A stretch of DNA of 64,000 nt from Halichoerus grypus (Eukaryota; Chordata; Mammalia; Carnivora; Phocidae), in assembly GCF_964656455.1 (NCBI RefSeq), contig NC_135717.1:150463793-150527792 (forward strand), written 5' to 3'. The notes under the pieces were generated by a model. The model was not told where the DNA came from. It saw only the letters and a list, made by a program, of their open reading frames with translations, and did not search any database. Shown here in pieces: positions 22,720-35,211 of the stretch. How positions within the stretch are numbered: position 1 is the stretch's first letter; every line of letters begins with the position of its first letter. The position numbers and the translations under genes were made by a program.

Positions 22720-25141
22720 CTAAATAAAGTGGAAATACATTATTATATAATAATATACTTTCAGGAAAAGGATATTGGCTTGGCAATGTTAAATGAATTA
22801 GCAAATGCATTTAATTTATTACTTTATAGTAATAAATTATTTTATTACTTTATTACTTTACAGTGCTTTTTTAGAGCATCTAATGATGTCTTTTTAATTT
22901 TTGTTTCAGTATCACGAGAAGGATGTACGTACAACTTCTAGTGGGTGAACAGGGCTCAAGTTAGAGTGCATACACATGCGCCCCCTTCTGGGCGAGCTAG
23001 GCCCAATTGTCCATTCAATCTCTCTAGGTCATTCCTTAATTAAATGCCTTCCTGCAATAGGTTTCTGGGTGGTGCCCACTGGCCACCATGTTAGTACACT
23101 GATTCAGAACATCCTTCAAAACCAGAAAAATGAAAATGAAAAGGCAGTTGTAAACTGTACCCTGTACCCTACCATTCACCCTCATTAAAATGTCTCATTA
23201 AGAAGACCCTTACTGGAAACACGGCAATCTATGGTTTTGCCTGGAGGAAAGCTGTTCTTATGCATGTGTGTGTGAGAGGGGGTACATTCCTTTAAAAATG
23301 TCTGGGTATTGTTGGTTCTGAGGAGGAGGAACAAAATTCTTGGTGGGTGTGTGTGTGCCTGTTATTTTGACTTTTCTTAACATTCCGTGCGTTTAGGCAC
23401 ACTACACAACTGTGTTCCAAAGTTAATATTTAGTACATTAGTTTTAGAAGCTACTTTTTCTTAATCAGGGAAATGTCACAAATTCTAAAAAAATGTTAAA
23501 CCTATAAAGAGATCCAGCTGTTAGAGAAAATATATTATTTTCAAGTTCTGAATTAAAGTTTTCCTTTCTCAGTAACTCACAAGTTCTCTACTTTCTTCAT
23601 GCCAAAATTTAAGAAGACATGGCTTACTTATCTGGATTTTAGTGCCCTCACAGCATGGAAGTGGGAAAGAGGTGGAACTGAGGAAAGTCTGTATTTAACA
23701 GTGGCATTAGGAGCCATGTAGAAAAGGACAAAATTGAGAATATAAATTAAAAATGAGCTGTAACAGTGATTTTCTCATATGAACATGTTTTCTAAGGTGA
23801 GGCTCAATAAAGTACATTTCAATTGCTTGGGAAAGTACAGGCTTAGCAATTTAGGTAAAGGGTTGGACTTTTGTAGAGTGGAGAGTTATGGCTGGGGGGT
23901 AACTCCAGGAGGGCAATCATAATGTGAGGCAGGATCCACATTCCACTAGATACCATTAAATAATATATCTTCCTGTGAGAAATATGGTACAAGCTTTTGT
24001 ATCTAGGTAGTTTGGGATAAGTAGGATTTTTTAGTATCAGAAACTGAGACATCTTTTCTTTGTTTCAACTTGAAATTATAAGGCACTTTATTTTAGCAGA
24101 TGAAACCCTGAAAAAAGTTGTTAGAATCACTCTGATAGCTGACATAATGTAACATGTAGCCAGATTCTTGGCAAATTATTCCCAAAGATTACGATGGCGT
24201 CATTTAATTTAGTTGACAGGAGTTGGCCATGAGAACAATTACATAGTGTAAATGTAATTACAGGATTCTTTATAAGTTATAATATGTTAATGTTATAAAG
24301 ACTTCTCTGGCTTCATTAAAAACCTTCCACCTTATTTTAAATTTAGTATACACTAAAATAGTCATGGTCATTATAATATGAGTATTGAATAGTAATGAAA
24401 AAATGCTTCCATACTTTTTGGCAGAGGAAAAACAAGGACTCTGAATTCAAAGAGAGTTTGTGACCATATAATGAATCCACTATGAAGCAAAAGTGCACTT
24501 TGCTTTTTCCCAGTTTTTTTCCAAATACCTGTGGCTATGGAGGAAATGCTTTTCTCAAAAAATAAATCGTCTTCCCCAGAATTTCTCTAAAACATGTTTT
24601 TTCAACATATACATCCAAAAAACAAATCGATAAAATTAACAAAATAGAAATAAGTAATTCATAAATGTCTAAGTTCTTTAGCTCAAGTTTTATAATAACA
24701 TGTTTATTGTAAGTTGTAACAAATTATAACAATATATTTATTGCAAAATATTTTGAATACTAATGGAAATGGCCTTTCCTTGTTCCAAAATTAGGTTCTA
24801 ACAACACTAACATATATAACTAATTATCATAAAATAACAAACATTTTAATTGCCACACGTTTTTTACTATGTCTAGTTTAAATATTTTCTCATTCCGATT
24901 TCTGAAACTTTGTATAGCTTCCTTTGCCAAGCAACTCAGCATATACTTTATAAAATTTATCTCAAATCCATAAATCATGGAAAGCACATTGAGCACAATG
25001 TGAAAGTAAATGCTCAAAACTGTGGATTTGCTGTTGAATAGCAATTGGCAAAGTTGCTCTGGAATTTTTTCTGTTCCTGTTACAATAAACACTGTCCCAA
25101 ACCGTCAGCATCCCCAGTGCTATAGTTAAAACAGCACTTAC
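22720..25141 (-). other. LUM: LUM intron 1
   Basis: A 2422-bp intron within the 5' UTR, donor GTAAGTGCTG at 25141 and acceptor TTATTTAG at 22720. I recognise no interspersed repeat with confidence. A slightly GC-richer piece at 22970-23110 has several short open frames but no family signature. Confidence 0.88.
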
Positions 25142-25275
25142 CTTACTGTCTTGACACTGCTTTCGTTAATTCTTAAAGCAGATGCACTATGGACAAGAAT
25201 CCACCAATATATGCTGTGAACTCTGTCAGGACGGAACTGGCTGCCAGGTTCTTAGTGATACAGAGCTGAAGGGGG
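25142..25275 (-). other. LUM: LUM exon 1 (noncoding)
   Basis: The minus strand reads CTGGCAGCCAGTTCCGTCCT, CAGAGTTCACAGCATATATT and AACGAAAGCAGTGTCAAGAC followed by AGTAAG and donor GTAAGT. This text is nearly identical to the human LUM 5' UTR as I remember it. The 3' boundary is firm. The transcription start is not visible, so the right-hand end is an estimate. Confidence 0.82.
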
Positions 25276-25710
25276 GAAAACCCAGCCCAGTCACGCCAGT
25301 CTCTGCATGGAGTTATGTCATTGTGGGGATCTTGTGGGGTGGCATGTGAGCATTCTGCTCGCTAACGAAGTGCAGGTGGACGTGGGGAGCAAGGACTGCC
25401 CCGCTCATTCCCTATGGAATGGGAGAGAGATTCATGCTTAACTTACCCAAATACCATAGCTTTTAACTAAGAATTGAGTCCTGCTGCAAATGAAGACGTC
25501 TACTGGGGGGGAGGGCATTCCTCTTGCAAAGCTCTCTCCCTCTGTAGCTGTTGCAACAATTAGGTGCTGTTCTCTCAATCAACTCTCAGGTTCATCTAAA
25601 GGTCTCCTAAATCGTAAACAGACAAATAATTTCAGGAAAATGCAAATGAGTCTTCAGAGGAATTGAACCGTTTCTTGCCCATGACTCTTGAACTTTATAT
25701 TGATTTACTT
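25276..25710 (-). promoter_or_regulatory. LUM: Putative LUM promoter-proximal region
   Basis: This is the region immediately upstream of LUM exon 1. There is no TATA box within 40 bases of the estimated exon start. A TATAAAG on the minus strand lies at about 25691-25697, some 420 bp upstream, next to an ATGACTC AP-1-like half (25681-25687). It could serve an alternative upstream start. Function is inferred from position only. Confidence 0.4.
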
Positions 25711-26999
25711 GGACTACCTTAATTTGGGGCCAGGGAGGTAACTTATGTTAGTTTCCAAAATGTGAAAATATGTTTCATTAACACTCTGACAGAAAAGGTA
25801 AATATCAACATTTCCAGTTTATTTCTTATGTGAAAGGGATTCATTTTATGCTATTCAGATCTGGAATCAATCAGCAATGTCCTGCCTGTTTCTTATTTTG
25901 TGGATTTAATTTAGGAATTCATCCAAAACCTTACTTGGGGATGGTATTCTATAGCTTAATGCCAAAAAACATAAAAGAACATGAAAAAATTGCACACTAA
26001 AAATATCACAAGGCAGTAATCTTTCACTCTCTTGTTGCATGCTAGCAATATTTTTTTTTCCCAAACTAGAAGTTATGCAAAGTTGCAATCTCCCAAAGGC
26101 CTGGTTTGATATATCTTTGTCAGTTCCTGATACATGCTTTTTACAAATGAGCCATACACTCAATTCTTGTCTATTTCATTTTGTGATTATATCAGCTGTA
26201 TTTATAGGATTTATTTTTCCTCCAAAATTTTCCTTGTGTTTATAGGAATTCTTAGAATCAGATATTTTAACATAAATTGCCACATTGTAAGATTTTCCCT
26301 TTTAAACTAACTTAAATATGTCACTTTTAGCTATAAGACCTGTGGAAAGTTAATGTCCCTGACAACTAATACATTTGCCTGAAAAATTAATATTAGAATA
26401 AATGCCTTTTTTTTCTTTTTTGGTCATGGAACTGTTAAAAAAACAGAAGATAATCTTCTTGAAAGTAACTCATAGAATTGTAAAGTGATTCATAGCATAA
26501 CATCCTATACATACATCTCATTATTATTATTTTAAGAAAATTATGGAAAGGCCTCAGTTTTGTAACAGAGAATGTGAATAAACTTAAAAGAAATCAGAAA
26601 AAAAAGAGACATAATTAAGTGGTTCATTGTAAGAAGATATTTAAACAATTCTGAGCATTAGCTTAGAACGTGTCGAATTCTATAACCTGAGATTTTGTTT
26701 GAAAAATTCCAACTATCTATTCCTAGGATTTTTCTTTATGAAGCAGTAAATGTGTTACAGCATCTGTAATAGAGTTTAAATGCATTAAGTTATATTTAGC
26801 TCACTGTGAAGTTGATACTATCAACATATACTTTCTTTTTTTATAAAACCAGTTCTGTGAGACCAATAATTGGATGTTGCAAATTTTAAAGCATACTTCT
26901 TGAGTCCATTAGAAAGAAATAAAATTACTCTTTATAGTGTATTTTATCCCATGCTTTATTCTCAGAATTTTCACATTTTTTTTACTTTAAGTTTTATGT
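25711..26999. other. Unassigned intergenic sequence upstream of LUM
   Basis: No gene or repeat family was recognised. The 68-aa and 85-aa frames near 25906-26245 overlap on opposite strands and look like chance. Confidence 0.5.
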
Positions 27000-27115
27000 T
27001 TTAAAATCCATGTATTATTACCACATTTTCAGAGGTAGAAATGGAGACTCAGAAAGTCTAAATAATTTACTAAAAGTCACCTAATGAGTAAACAGAAGAA
27101 CAAAATCTTGAAATA
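27000..27115 (-). mobile_element. MIR SINE relic, antisense
   Basis: The complement of the MIR core is visible: ATTATTACCACATTTTCAGAGG, GAAATGGAGACTCAGAAAG, TCTAAATAATTTACTAAAAGTCACC. Confidence 0.7.
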
Positions 27116-27250
27116 TTTATCCATTGAGAAGAGAGTGGACAAGATAGAGCTAAAACAAGGTAGTTAATTGAATCAGTTTAAAATATTTTATAGGCAATGC
27201 TATTATCAGTGGAGAGCTGAGATATTAAGTAGGCAATGGTTTCTAAAAGG

Positions 27251-27277
27251 CAAAAACAAACAAACAAACAAACAAAG
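27251..27277. repeat. (CAAA)n simple repeat
   Basis: Five to six consecutive CAAA units, slightly imperfect at the left. Confidence 0.9.
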
Positions 27278-27890
27278 ATAACTAAGCAGTAGTTTCTTTC
27301 CTTGCCCGTCACACACTTAACATGCACATACACACCCACATCCACACTTCAGACCACTGGCTGAGGTACCAGCTCTCTACCCTGGCAAATGAGTCAGGTT
27401 GTTTGTGGCAATAGATTTTGGAGGTTTCATCAATATTCATGTTCAAATGACTGAGGTGCCCCCTCAGCCTGCCTACTGCATTCCCTCCATGACCTGAGAC
27501 CAGCGAGGATGATGGGGAACATTATGACCCTTTCATCTACCTCAGTCTGAATCCAGCCCTGCATTTGTCACAGCTCTCAGGCTCACCGCAACTTGTCTGT
27601 TTCCTTTGTCAAAACCATTCTGATGCCAGATTCTGTTTGTCCCACACTAGCTGGTGATCTCTGAAAAGTCAGTCGGTCCTGGAGTAAGATAGTAGTGAAG
27701 AGATCAGACTTTGTGGAAAGATAGATACAGACTTAGAAACTTAAGTAAGCTATCAGGAGTAAAAATTTATTTTAAAAAAAAGTGACTTTGGTAGTTTCAG
27801 TGTCTTCATCTTTAAAATGGATCTGATGATGTCTGTAGGAAAAGTTATGAGCATCAGACACCATTTGTCTAATGCCATTGGTATAGGGCG
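27278..27890. other. Unassigned intergenic sequence
   Basis: No feature recognised. The piece at 27300-27640 is moderately GC-rich compared with its surroundings. Confidence 0.45.
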
Positions 27891-27900
27891 TGGCCTAGTA

Positions 27901-28344
27901 CAGTATGGGAGGATATGTTCCAAGCCCCCCACTGGATGCCTGGAACCTCAGATAGGACCAAACCCTCTATACACTATGTTTTCCTATACATACATCCTTA
28001 TGATAAAGTTTAATTTATGAATTAGGCACAGGATGAATAACAGCAATAACCAATAATAGAACAATTATAACACTATACTGTAAAGCAAGTTATGTGAATG
28101 TGGTCTCTCTTTCTTTCTCAAATTATCCTCTTGTACTGTACTCACCTGCCTCCTTCTTGGGATGATATGAAATGACAAAATGCCTATGTGATGAAATCAA
28201 GCGAGGTGAATGATGTGGGCAACGGGATGTAGTGTCCAGCTATTATTGACCTTCCAATGCATTGTCATCTGCTTCCAGACCCCAGGTGACTATGAGTAAC
28301 TGAAACCGTGGAAAGCAAAACTACAGATAGGGGGATGGCTACTG
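27901..28344 (-). mobile_element. Tigger-family (TcMar) DNA transposon remnant
   Basis: TA dinucleotides flank the element. The left end reads CAGTATGGGAGGATATGTTCC and the right end GGGGGATGGCTACTG. Internal phrases CACTGGATGCCTGGAACC, AACTGAAACCGTGGAAAGC and AAAACTACAGATAGG match a Tigger element in minus orientation. At about 440 bp it is an internally deleted, nonautonomous copy with no transposase frame. Confidence 0.82.
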
Positions 28345-30399
28345 TATAAGTGATTGATACATTGAAATGCTTAATATCGTATAGCTGTCATTAGTTATTG
28401 CTCATAGAGTCATAGAACCACAGATTTGGAACCAATCTCAGAGATCATCAAATTGATGGGTACGGTTAAACAAATTTCCCAAGTTCTAAGCAGTTCTTTT
28501 TTTTTTTTTGTCCCCATGTGAATTGCTAACACTAATGTGTTGCCAGCACCCCACCCAAACAAACCGTGACGTTGCTTTCCCTTTGGGTGAGATGTATGGT
28601 GTTCCCCGTTTCCCCGCACTCTCTACATAGGGATATATGACTGGGCATCTGCATAAGCCAAGTCCTCCAAAAGCATAGAAATGATGAAATATAATGACAA
28701 TTCCCTGTTTGTAGAGGAGGAGGTTCTATTTTTATCACTTTATACATTGGGGTTTAAAACTTCGCTTTTTTCTTATTGCAGATTTTATAAAAGTAGTTTG
28801 TTTTAGCACATTTGGAGAATACTTACATGGAAAAGGATGAAAATAAATATCCAAGCCCAGAAATGATCATCTTTTAATGTTTTTTTCTTAGGCTGTGAGT
28901 ATGTGCACACACAAACTCATAGACACTTTGGTGTTTACAAAAGTCTTACACCATGGTCCTTGTAGTTGTATAACCCTTCCCACAAAAGAGTAAGTTATGG
29001 ATACCTTTCTGTATCATTAAATATTATTCTTTAATGCCATTTACTACATGAAATTCCATCATATAGTTGTACTAAAATGTAATTACTTTTTAATATTACA
29101 ATGACCACTTGCTTTCTCTAATAATTTGCATACTCTCACATACCATAAAATTTTATTCTTCACATTGGTCATCCCTAATCTGTCTACTTTGCTTATCTCA
29201 ATAGGTACATTTTCAATGAAAATTCCCTTTTTTGGTGAGTGGTTTACTTTTTTAAATCAGAACAGTAAGTGAATGGATTTGCATTTTTTTCTCCTTTCAC
29301 ATCAATCTTACCACCATTATCAATTTTAGCATTTCTTATAAGCCATGGAACTATCCTTCATCTTCATCATCTTTATACTCATATGCATGGATATTTTTAA
29401 ACTCATTCTACAATTGCCCCCATTTATCTTGGCATCTAACGTGAAAATATTTTTTTAAATATCAATAATAGGTTTATTATATTTTAGCATTAATTCACGT
29501 GCATTATAAGATTAGTATACGTGAACGGTATAACATGCTGAAACATTTCACAGCATACTGGGATACGAGGTTAAATGCAAAATAATCTCTCACCCAACCT
29601 ACTCTCCAATTTCACTCCCTAGAAGTGATTGTTATTTAGGTTTTGTTTATTATTTCAAATATTTTGGACATGCCCTATATACATAACAGAATTTCATTTC
29701 CCTCCCTCTCTTTCTCTCTGTCTCTCTCTCTTATCCTATATATCCTGCGTTTTTCACCTAAAATACTTACTTATTTTGTCTTACTAATGTTTTCTATAGT
29801 TACAGAGCATAGCATCGTAGGGCTGTATCAGAACTTCTGTTTTTGCCCAATGGTGAGTGATTCAGTGCTTTTAATATTTTTTGTCTGTTGTTTTGATTAT
29901 TTCATTGCTAGGGCACATACTAGTATATTTAGCAAATTTTGTTCACTCGTGCAGTAGTGCACAAAATACTTTTGCAAAACAAGACCCCAAAGTATAATCA
30001 CTTCTTTTTCTTGATTTGTATAGACATAAGGGAAATTTGAGGGTTACAAAATAATGATTTATTGGACAATAACTAAGTTACAGCTTATTGTAATAACAGG
30101 TATGAACAAAAATAGCAGGAACATAGTATTGTTTTTGAGAACAAACTGAATTAATTTCTGAAAATGCATTTATAGTTCAAACCTACTACAATAGAAAATT
30201 CTAGAAAGTAAAAATAACAAGCAAAAAGTCTATTGGTCAGCCATCAGAATGACATCATCATGTGTCATGTGGCCTCTGGAAAACTCTGCCTTTCACTTCT
30301 GAGAGAATCAAAGTGAAAAATGTAAATCACATCTTAATATTATTATAAGAATATTTTTTCAAAAAGAATAATTTTTACATTATGGACTCTCTGAAAGAT
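28345..30399. other. Unassigned intergenic sequence
   Basis: About 2 kb without a recognised gene. There is a T-run at 28497-28510 and a CT-rich patch at 29701-29732. Segments near 28390-28490 and 29440-29700 have the texture of ancient LINE or tRNA-SINE relics, but I cannot name them. Confidence 0.45.
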
Positions 30400-30706
30400 C
30401 AACACTTTGAGCACTGCTGCCCTAGACTTCTTAATTGTTGGCTTGTAGTCACTTAGGTCTCAGCCTTTTCAGACAAGCTTTGAACCACCAAAATGAGCCT
30501 CATCTACTTATTCTCTATCATTTTAGAACATTATATTTTCTTGTCACTTACCAATTTCTGGAATTATTTTTAGGATGTTTGTTTATTTTTTTAGCAGTGT
30601 GTGTTATAACTTTGACCTTCTAGGCTGTCACTTCCATAAGAGTAAGACTTTATCTGTCCCTTAGGACACAGGTCCTCCATACGTATTTATCGAATGAATG
30701 AAATAT
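30400..30706 (+). mobile_element. LINE-2 3' end
   Basis: A sense L2 3' UTR: CAAAATGAGCCTCATCTACTTATTC, a worn middle with GGCTGTCACTTCCATAAGAG, and the terminal CGTATTTATCGAATGAATGAAAT at 30680-30702. Confidence 0.7.
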
Positions 30707-31549
30707 TTTTCCAGAATATTTCTTGTTCTCAACCTATTTTTTGGATGGATTTTTTAATATATATTTTACTATATTAAAGCCAATACTATTGGATTTGAAT
30801 GAGATCAGCTGAGGTGAAGTTGACATCTTTAAGTATTGTGTTTTGACATGGAAGGATAGATGTTTAGCATTTACCTAAGTGGTTTATTTTGTGTGCAAAC
30901 ATCTAACTTTTAACTGAATCTGTATGGTAAATTAATTAACTTTTGAAAACCCTATGCCATGACACAATCATTGTAGAATATGATCCCTCTCTAAGTATTA
31001 GGAAATTTAACATAATTTCTTTCAAATCTTTTCTTCAGGTATAGTTTTCTCCAGATTACCTTGTTCAACCAATGAAATCAAACCTAGAAGATAAAATTTT
31101 ATGTTGTGCAGTGCTGCTGTGGATTTCAATTTTTTTGTATAGGATAAGCAAGAAAGAATTAAACTTTCCTGTATTTTGCATTAAAATAGGTAAAGCGCAA
31201 GAAATATGCCCATGACATTATAGGTTTTTTTCAAAGTTCAAAATCCAAGCCTAGAATTGTCTCTGACATGTCTTCCAAAGCTCTCATGACAGATGCAGGC
31301 CACTGCATGTGAAGCATGTCTGACAGATGTTATGATTTTATATATGTCTAGTATTATGTATATTATGATTACACATATTTAATTGGACTTAAGTGGAGTG
31401 AAATAGGAAGTATAAGAATCATTTCAAATACGAAAATAAAAAAAAGTACATCAACATTGTATTTAACAAAAATAGAAAAATGATGACATCAGGCATCCTG
31501 CCTTTTTCTACCCCCAAGAAACTGTGTGCGCGTATTTATTTTCACTGAG
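30707..31549. other. Unassigned intergenic sequence
   Basis: No gene or repeat family recognised. Confidence 0.5.
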
Positions 31550-31765
31550 TATATCCTAGTGGTGAAGAATGCTATGTAATATATTTGTTATGAGATCTTG
31601 GGCAATCCACTGCCTCAGTTTGTTCATCTTTAAAAAGAAGACGGTCACGGTGCCTATCTCATAAAGCTTGTTCATGAGCTTAAATGAGTTAGTGTATGTA
31701 AAACTCTCAGAACAGTTCCTTACATACAGTAAGCACTCAATAAATGTTAGTTATTATTACTGTTA
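31550..31765 (+). mobile_element. MIR SINE
   Basis: A well-preserved sense MIR: TGGTGAAGAATGC, ATCTTGGGCAATCCACTGCC, CTCAGTTTGTTCATCTTTAAAAAG, TGAGCTTAAATGAGTTAGTGTATG, and GTAAGCACTCAATAAATGTTAG. Confidence 0.88.
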
Positions 31766-31829
31766 CAGGGGTCCACTGCTTTCATGATGTATGAAAACAA
31801 GGGACATGAAGGTAGTACATTGAATAAGA

Positions 31830-32030
31830 GCAATAAATTCCCTGAGACAGAAATCTTTGCTTCTATCTCTTTATTTTCTGCTCTGGAACTAACTTTGTGT
31901 ACATTAACTCTTTAAACTTCAATTTTCCAAATTTGTAAAGTAGGATTAATTACCTTCGTCGTTGGGATGTTAAGAAGATCAAATGGGTCAATACACTAAA
32001 GTACTTAGGACATTGTAAGCATGATGCAAT
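31830..32030 (+). mobile_element. MIR SINE relic
   Basis: A second sense MIR-like unit: TTTCTGCTCTGGAACTAACTTTG, TTTAAACTTCAATTTTCC, TAAAGTAGGATTAATTACC, AAGATCAAATGGGTCAATACAC. Confidence 0.65.
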
Positions 32031-32189
32031 TTATCCTTGTAAACTAAAAACATAAAACTAGACAATATTCATAAATGGTTAATATTTATACTAATATTTA
32101 TGTCAAACAACATGTAAAAACAAATAATAACCACAACTTCTCCTAAGTGTTATAAAATAAAATGATAGAATGCAGGGAAAGAGAATACA

Positions 32190-32560
32190 GCATGGGAAAG
32201 CAGAGAAAGCATCCTCTTGAATTAAATCATATTTAAACTGGGTAGGAAAAAGTGAAGAAGTGGAGGAGTGTTCAATAGAGAGGTTTTAGAGTTTTTGAAT
32301 GAGGGCTGATGCTTGATGGTTAGGTGGCATACAAGTTGTGATTGGACACGTAATGATGGCCAGTTCACATAAGTCATCATACTCCATACTAGGCACTGTG
32401 GATTTTCATTCAAGTGGTTTGGGATGCTAGTGATTGTAAGTAATAGAATCATAAGAGGAAGCAGCAAGGCCAAATGGGACACAAAAATTTGGTCTAGGAA
32501 AGAAGCAAAGATGGTGGCTTGAACTAGAGAGGTCGCAATGGAAATGGATAGAATTCAGTA
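32190..32560 (-). mobile_element. LINE-2 relic, antisense
   Basis: The complement of the L2 coding 3' part is visible, most clearly AAGATGGTGGCTTGAACTAGAGAGGTCGCAATGGAAATGGATAGA at 32506-32550, a phrase that matches the minus strand of the L2 ORF end. Confidence 0.7.
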
Positions 32561-34739
32561 CATACAATTGCAGTACAATCGGGTAATGAGTTAACTGCAT
32601 GAAAATATTCCCTTTTAATTTCTGTAGCTGGGACCTAATTAAGAACTTTAAAGATTATAAGCACTGAAAAAAAATCGTATAGAGCTACTTCCCAACATGC
32701 GATTCAAATTAAAATCAAATCTATAAAGAAGGAAGGTATAAGACAGTTTTTAAAATTCTGATTTGCCCCTTGCAGGAAAACCAAATCGTTCATTCATCAG
32801 TCTACACATAAAGGTTGATTAAGACTTAGGTACCATATGGCACTAGAGACCCATCCCTAGTGGGTGCTTCAGGAAGCACAAAGTTTAGGTAGAAGAGATG
32901 CAAATAAACATGTAGTTGTGATGCCATGTGGCAATCCTACAGGAGGAAAACAAGAACTACCATTTCATAGAGCATCAGCACCAGAACTAGCTGTGATTTA
33001 TTGAAGAAGTTTATACATCACAAAGTGAAAATCAAGACGAAACATCATAGTGAAGGGTGAGCTGGGTTTAGCCAAGGGGAAAATATAAGTCCAGGCATAG
33101 GGAAAGCTTTTAAAATGTACAAAGGAAAAGAAGAAACTATACTTTTGAAAATCAACTGGCTCCCTGTAGCTGAATTCATGAATAGAATATCTGTAAATAT
33201 ACACAAAATAAAAATAAATCCCTGTTTTCTTCTAATTAACTCTATGATGATTCAGAACACATCATTTTCCATAGAGCTAAATTAACTGAAGGTTTAACTG
33301 TGTGTAAATAACATATAAGATTAAAAATATTTTGGGCTTAACCTATTTAGAAATAAACACTTCCTAGGAGTCCAGTAGGTGTATCCTCATAAAACTACAA
33401 AGCTTTGCAGACTCAATTAATCCTAAAGTGTATTTTTTAGTACCAAAGTCATGTGGCATGTTTTGAAAATGACATAACATTGACTCATTATAAAATAGAT
33501 TCCACTAAAAACAAATTGACTTTTAACAGAAAATGGTATGAGTACTCATTACTTTTATGTTGCAAGCCTTAGTCCTGAAATTTAATATGTACCTTTCATT
33601 ATAAATATCCTTCCTCCATTATATTTGCAAGGAAATGATTGGCCTATAAGATTAAGTAGTTAATATACTTTTTGATGATACACATTTTCCAGGGTTATAT
33701 GGTTTCCCCTAAGATTCTGAAGGACATTTCAGAAAATAGTTCTGGGGTTTTAAAATACAGGTTGAAGTTGACTTATTCATAAACCACAACAATTTTTTTA
33801 TGATAATTATTTCAATATTGAAAATTCCAGTGTGCTTCTAAGCTTCCACTCTAGTATATATATATATTTTTGGATACTCACCCAAGCCTATTATATTCCA
33901 ACCCATACCCAGTTTCTTCCTTTGCACAACAATGAAATTACCATGATGTCAATAAAAGTCCTTCTAAAGTTTCCAGAAAGAAAATAGGTTAAGGTACATT
34001 ATGGTAATCTTGGCAGTGATTTGTTGGTTTAAATATTTCCGTATTTTTTTTAAAGCCATGTTTTTGGTTCCTTTAGTTAGTATTGGCCATAACTCAAATT
34101 TTTAAATAAATCAATGGTAATTAAAGTTGGTTGTTGATTGAAATCATTCAAGGAACTTTAAAAAATATAAATTCCTAAGAAATTACCCTTGGAGATTCTG
34201 AATGAGTATGTGTAACTGAAAAATCTACGTTTTTTAACAAGCACCAAAAGTGATTTGGATAATCAGATGGAAGTAGGTAAATTCTATTCTATTCTTTCTT
34301 CTGTTTTTGTTTCTCTATGTAGTAGAAGATTCCATTACCTAAGTTTGTATTCTATTCATTCTGGGTGTGAGGGAGGTTTAATACATTTCCCAGAGGTCAG
34401 GGGACTGAGGTAACAAAGGAGTGGCTGCCGGGGTCTATATTATGTTTGTTTTGCTCTTCTTGGCCTCTTCATTGATCAACCTTTGCACCTGAGTCTGATT
34501 AACCTGGCCCCTGAGTCTGTGGCCTCTTATCTCTGAGGCCAGTCAAGTACTCATCAATCCTCCATGATGATTCATCTCATACCATTTCTGACTGACTTTA
34601 AGTAACTCCCTGGGGTTTGGCTAGGACTCGCAAACAAATCCCTGCTTGGATGGTTGACTCTGCAGTAACAGAACCAAGGTCAGAGAGACTGGAATATAGT
34701 GAGGGGGAGGGAGAAGGGAAATAGATGAATTCCAGTAGT
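32561..34739. other. Unassigned intergenic sequence
   Basis: No gene recognised. There is a TA run at 33855-33870. The segment 34140-34270 (AAGGAACTTTAAAAAATATAAATTCC, GAGATTCTGAATGAGTATG) resembles a worn hAT-Charlie MITE, at low confidence. Confidence 0.45.
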
Positions 34740-35211
34740 TCCTTATGGCTGGTATAAAAAATTGCCACAGATTTAGTAGCTTAAAACAACACAAGTTTAT
34801 TATCTTTCTGTTCTGGAGTTCAGAAAACCTAAATGAGTTTCATTGAATTAAAGTCAGGTGTTAGCAGGGCTGCATTCCTTCAGGAGGCTCTCAGGGACAA
34901 TTCATTTCCTGGCCTTTTCCAGCTTCTAGAGATACCCACATCCCTTGTCTCTTAAACCCACCATCTTCAAAGCCAGCAATGGCCAGTTGGGTCTTTTTCA
35001 AATCACATCACTTTGACATTGATTCTTCTGCCTGCTTCTTTCACTCTTAAGACCCTGTGATTACATCAGGCCCATCAAGATAATCCAGGATAATTTCCCT
35101 GTTTTAAAGTCAGCTGCTACTTTAACTCCTCATTGCCACATAATGGAACATACTCAAATCTTCTGGGGATTAGAATGCAGATCTCTTTGAGAAGCCACTA
35201 GTCTGCCTATA
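34740..35211 (-). mobile_element. MLT1-type MaLR LTR, antisense
   Basis: The plus strand reads the complement of an MLT1 LTR: TTTAGTAGCTTAAAACAACAC, TTCTGTTCTGGAGTTCAGAA, CAGGGCTGCATTCCTTCAGGAGGCTCTCAGGG at 34866-34898, AGATAATCCAGGATAATTTCCC, and AGTCTGCCTATA at the end. It is a solitary LTR with no internal genes nearby. Confidence 0.85.

Larger units (their letters stand above)
17778..25275 (-). other. LUM: LUM transcription unit (lumican), complete
   Basis: The gene spans about 7.5 kb on the minus strand in three exons. Exon 1 is noncoding and ends at 25142. Intron 1 is 22720-25141, exon 2 is 21837-22719, intron 2 is 18616-21836, and exon 3 is about 17778-18615. All four splice junctions read GT-AG. 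The right-hand limit (transcription start) is estimated from exon-1 similarity to the human transcript and could lie further right. The 3' limit is placed about 20 bases past the only AATAAA found in the 3' UTR. DCN lies upstream in the same orientation; KERA would be expected beyond the left edge. Confidence 0.9.
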
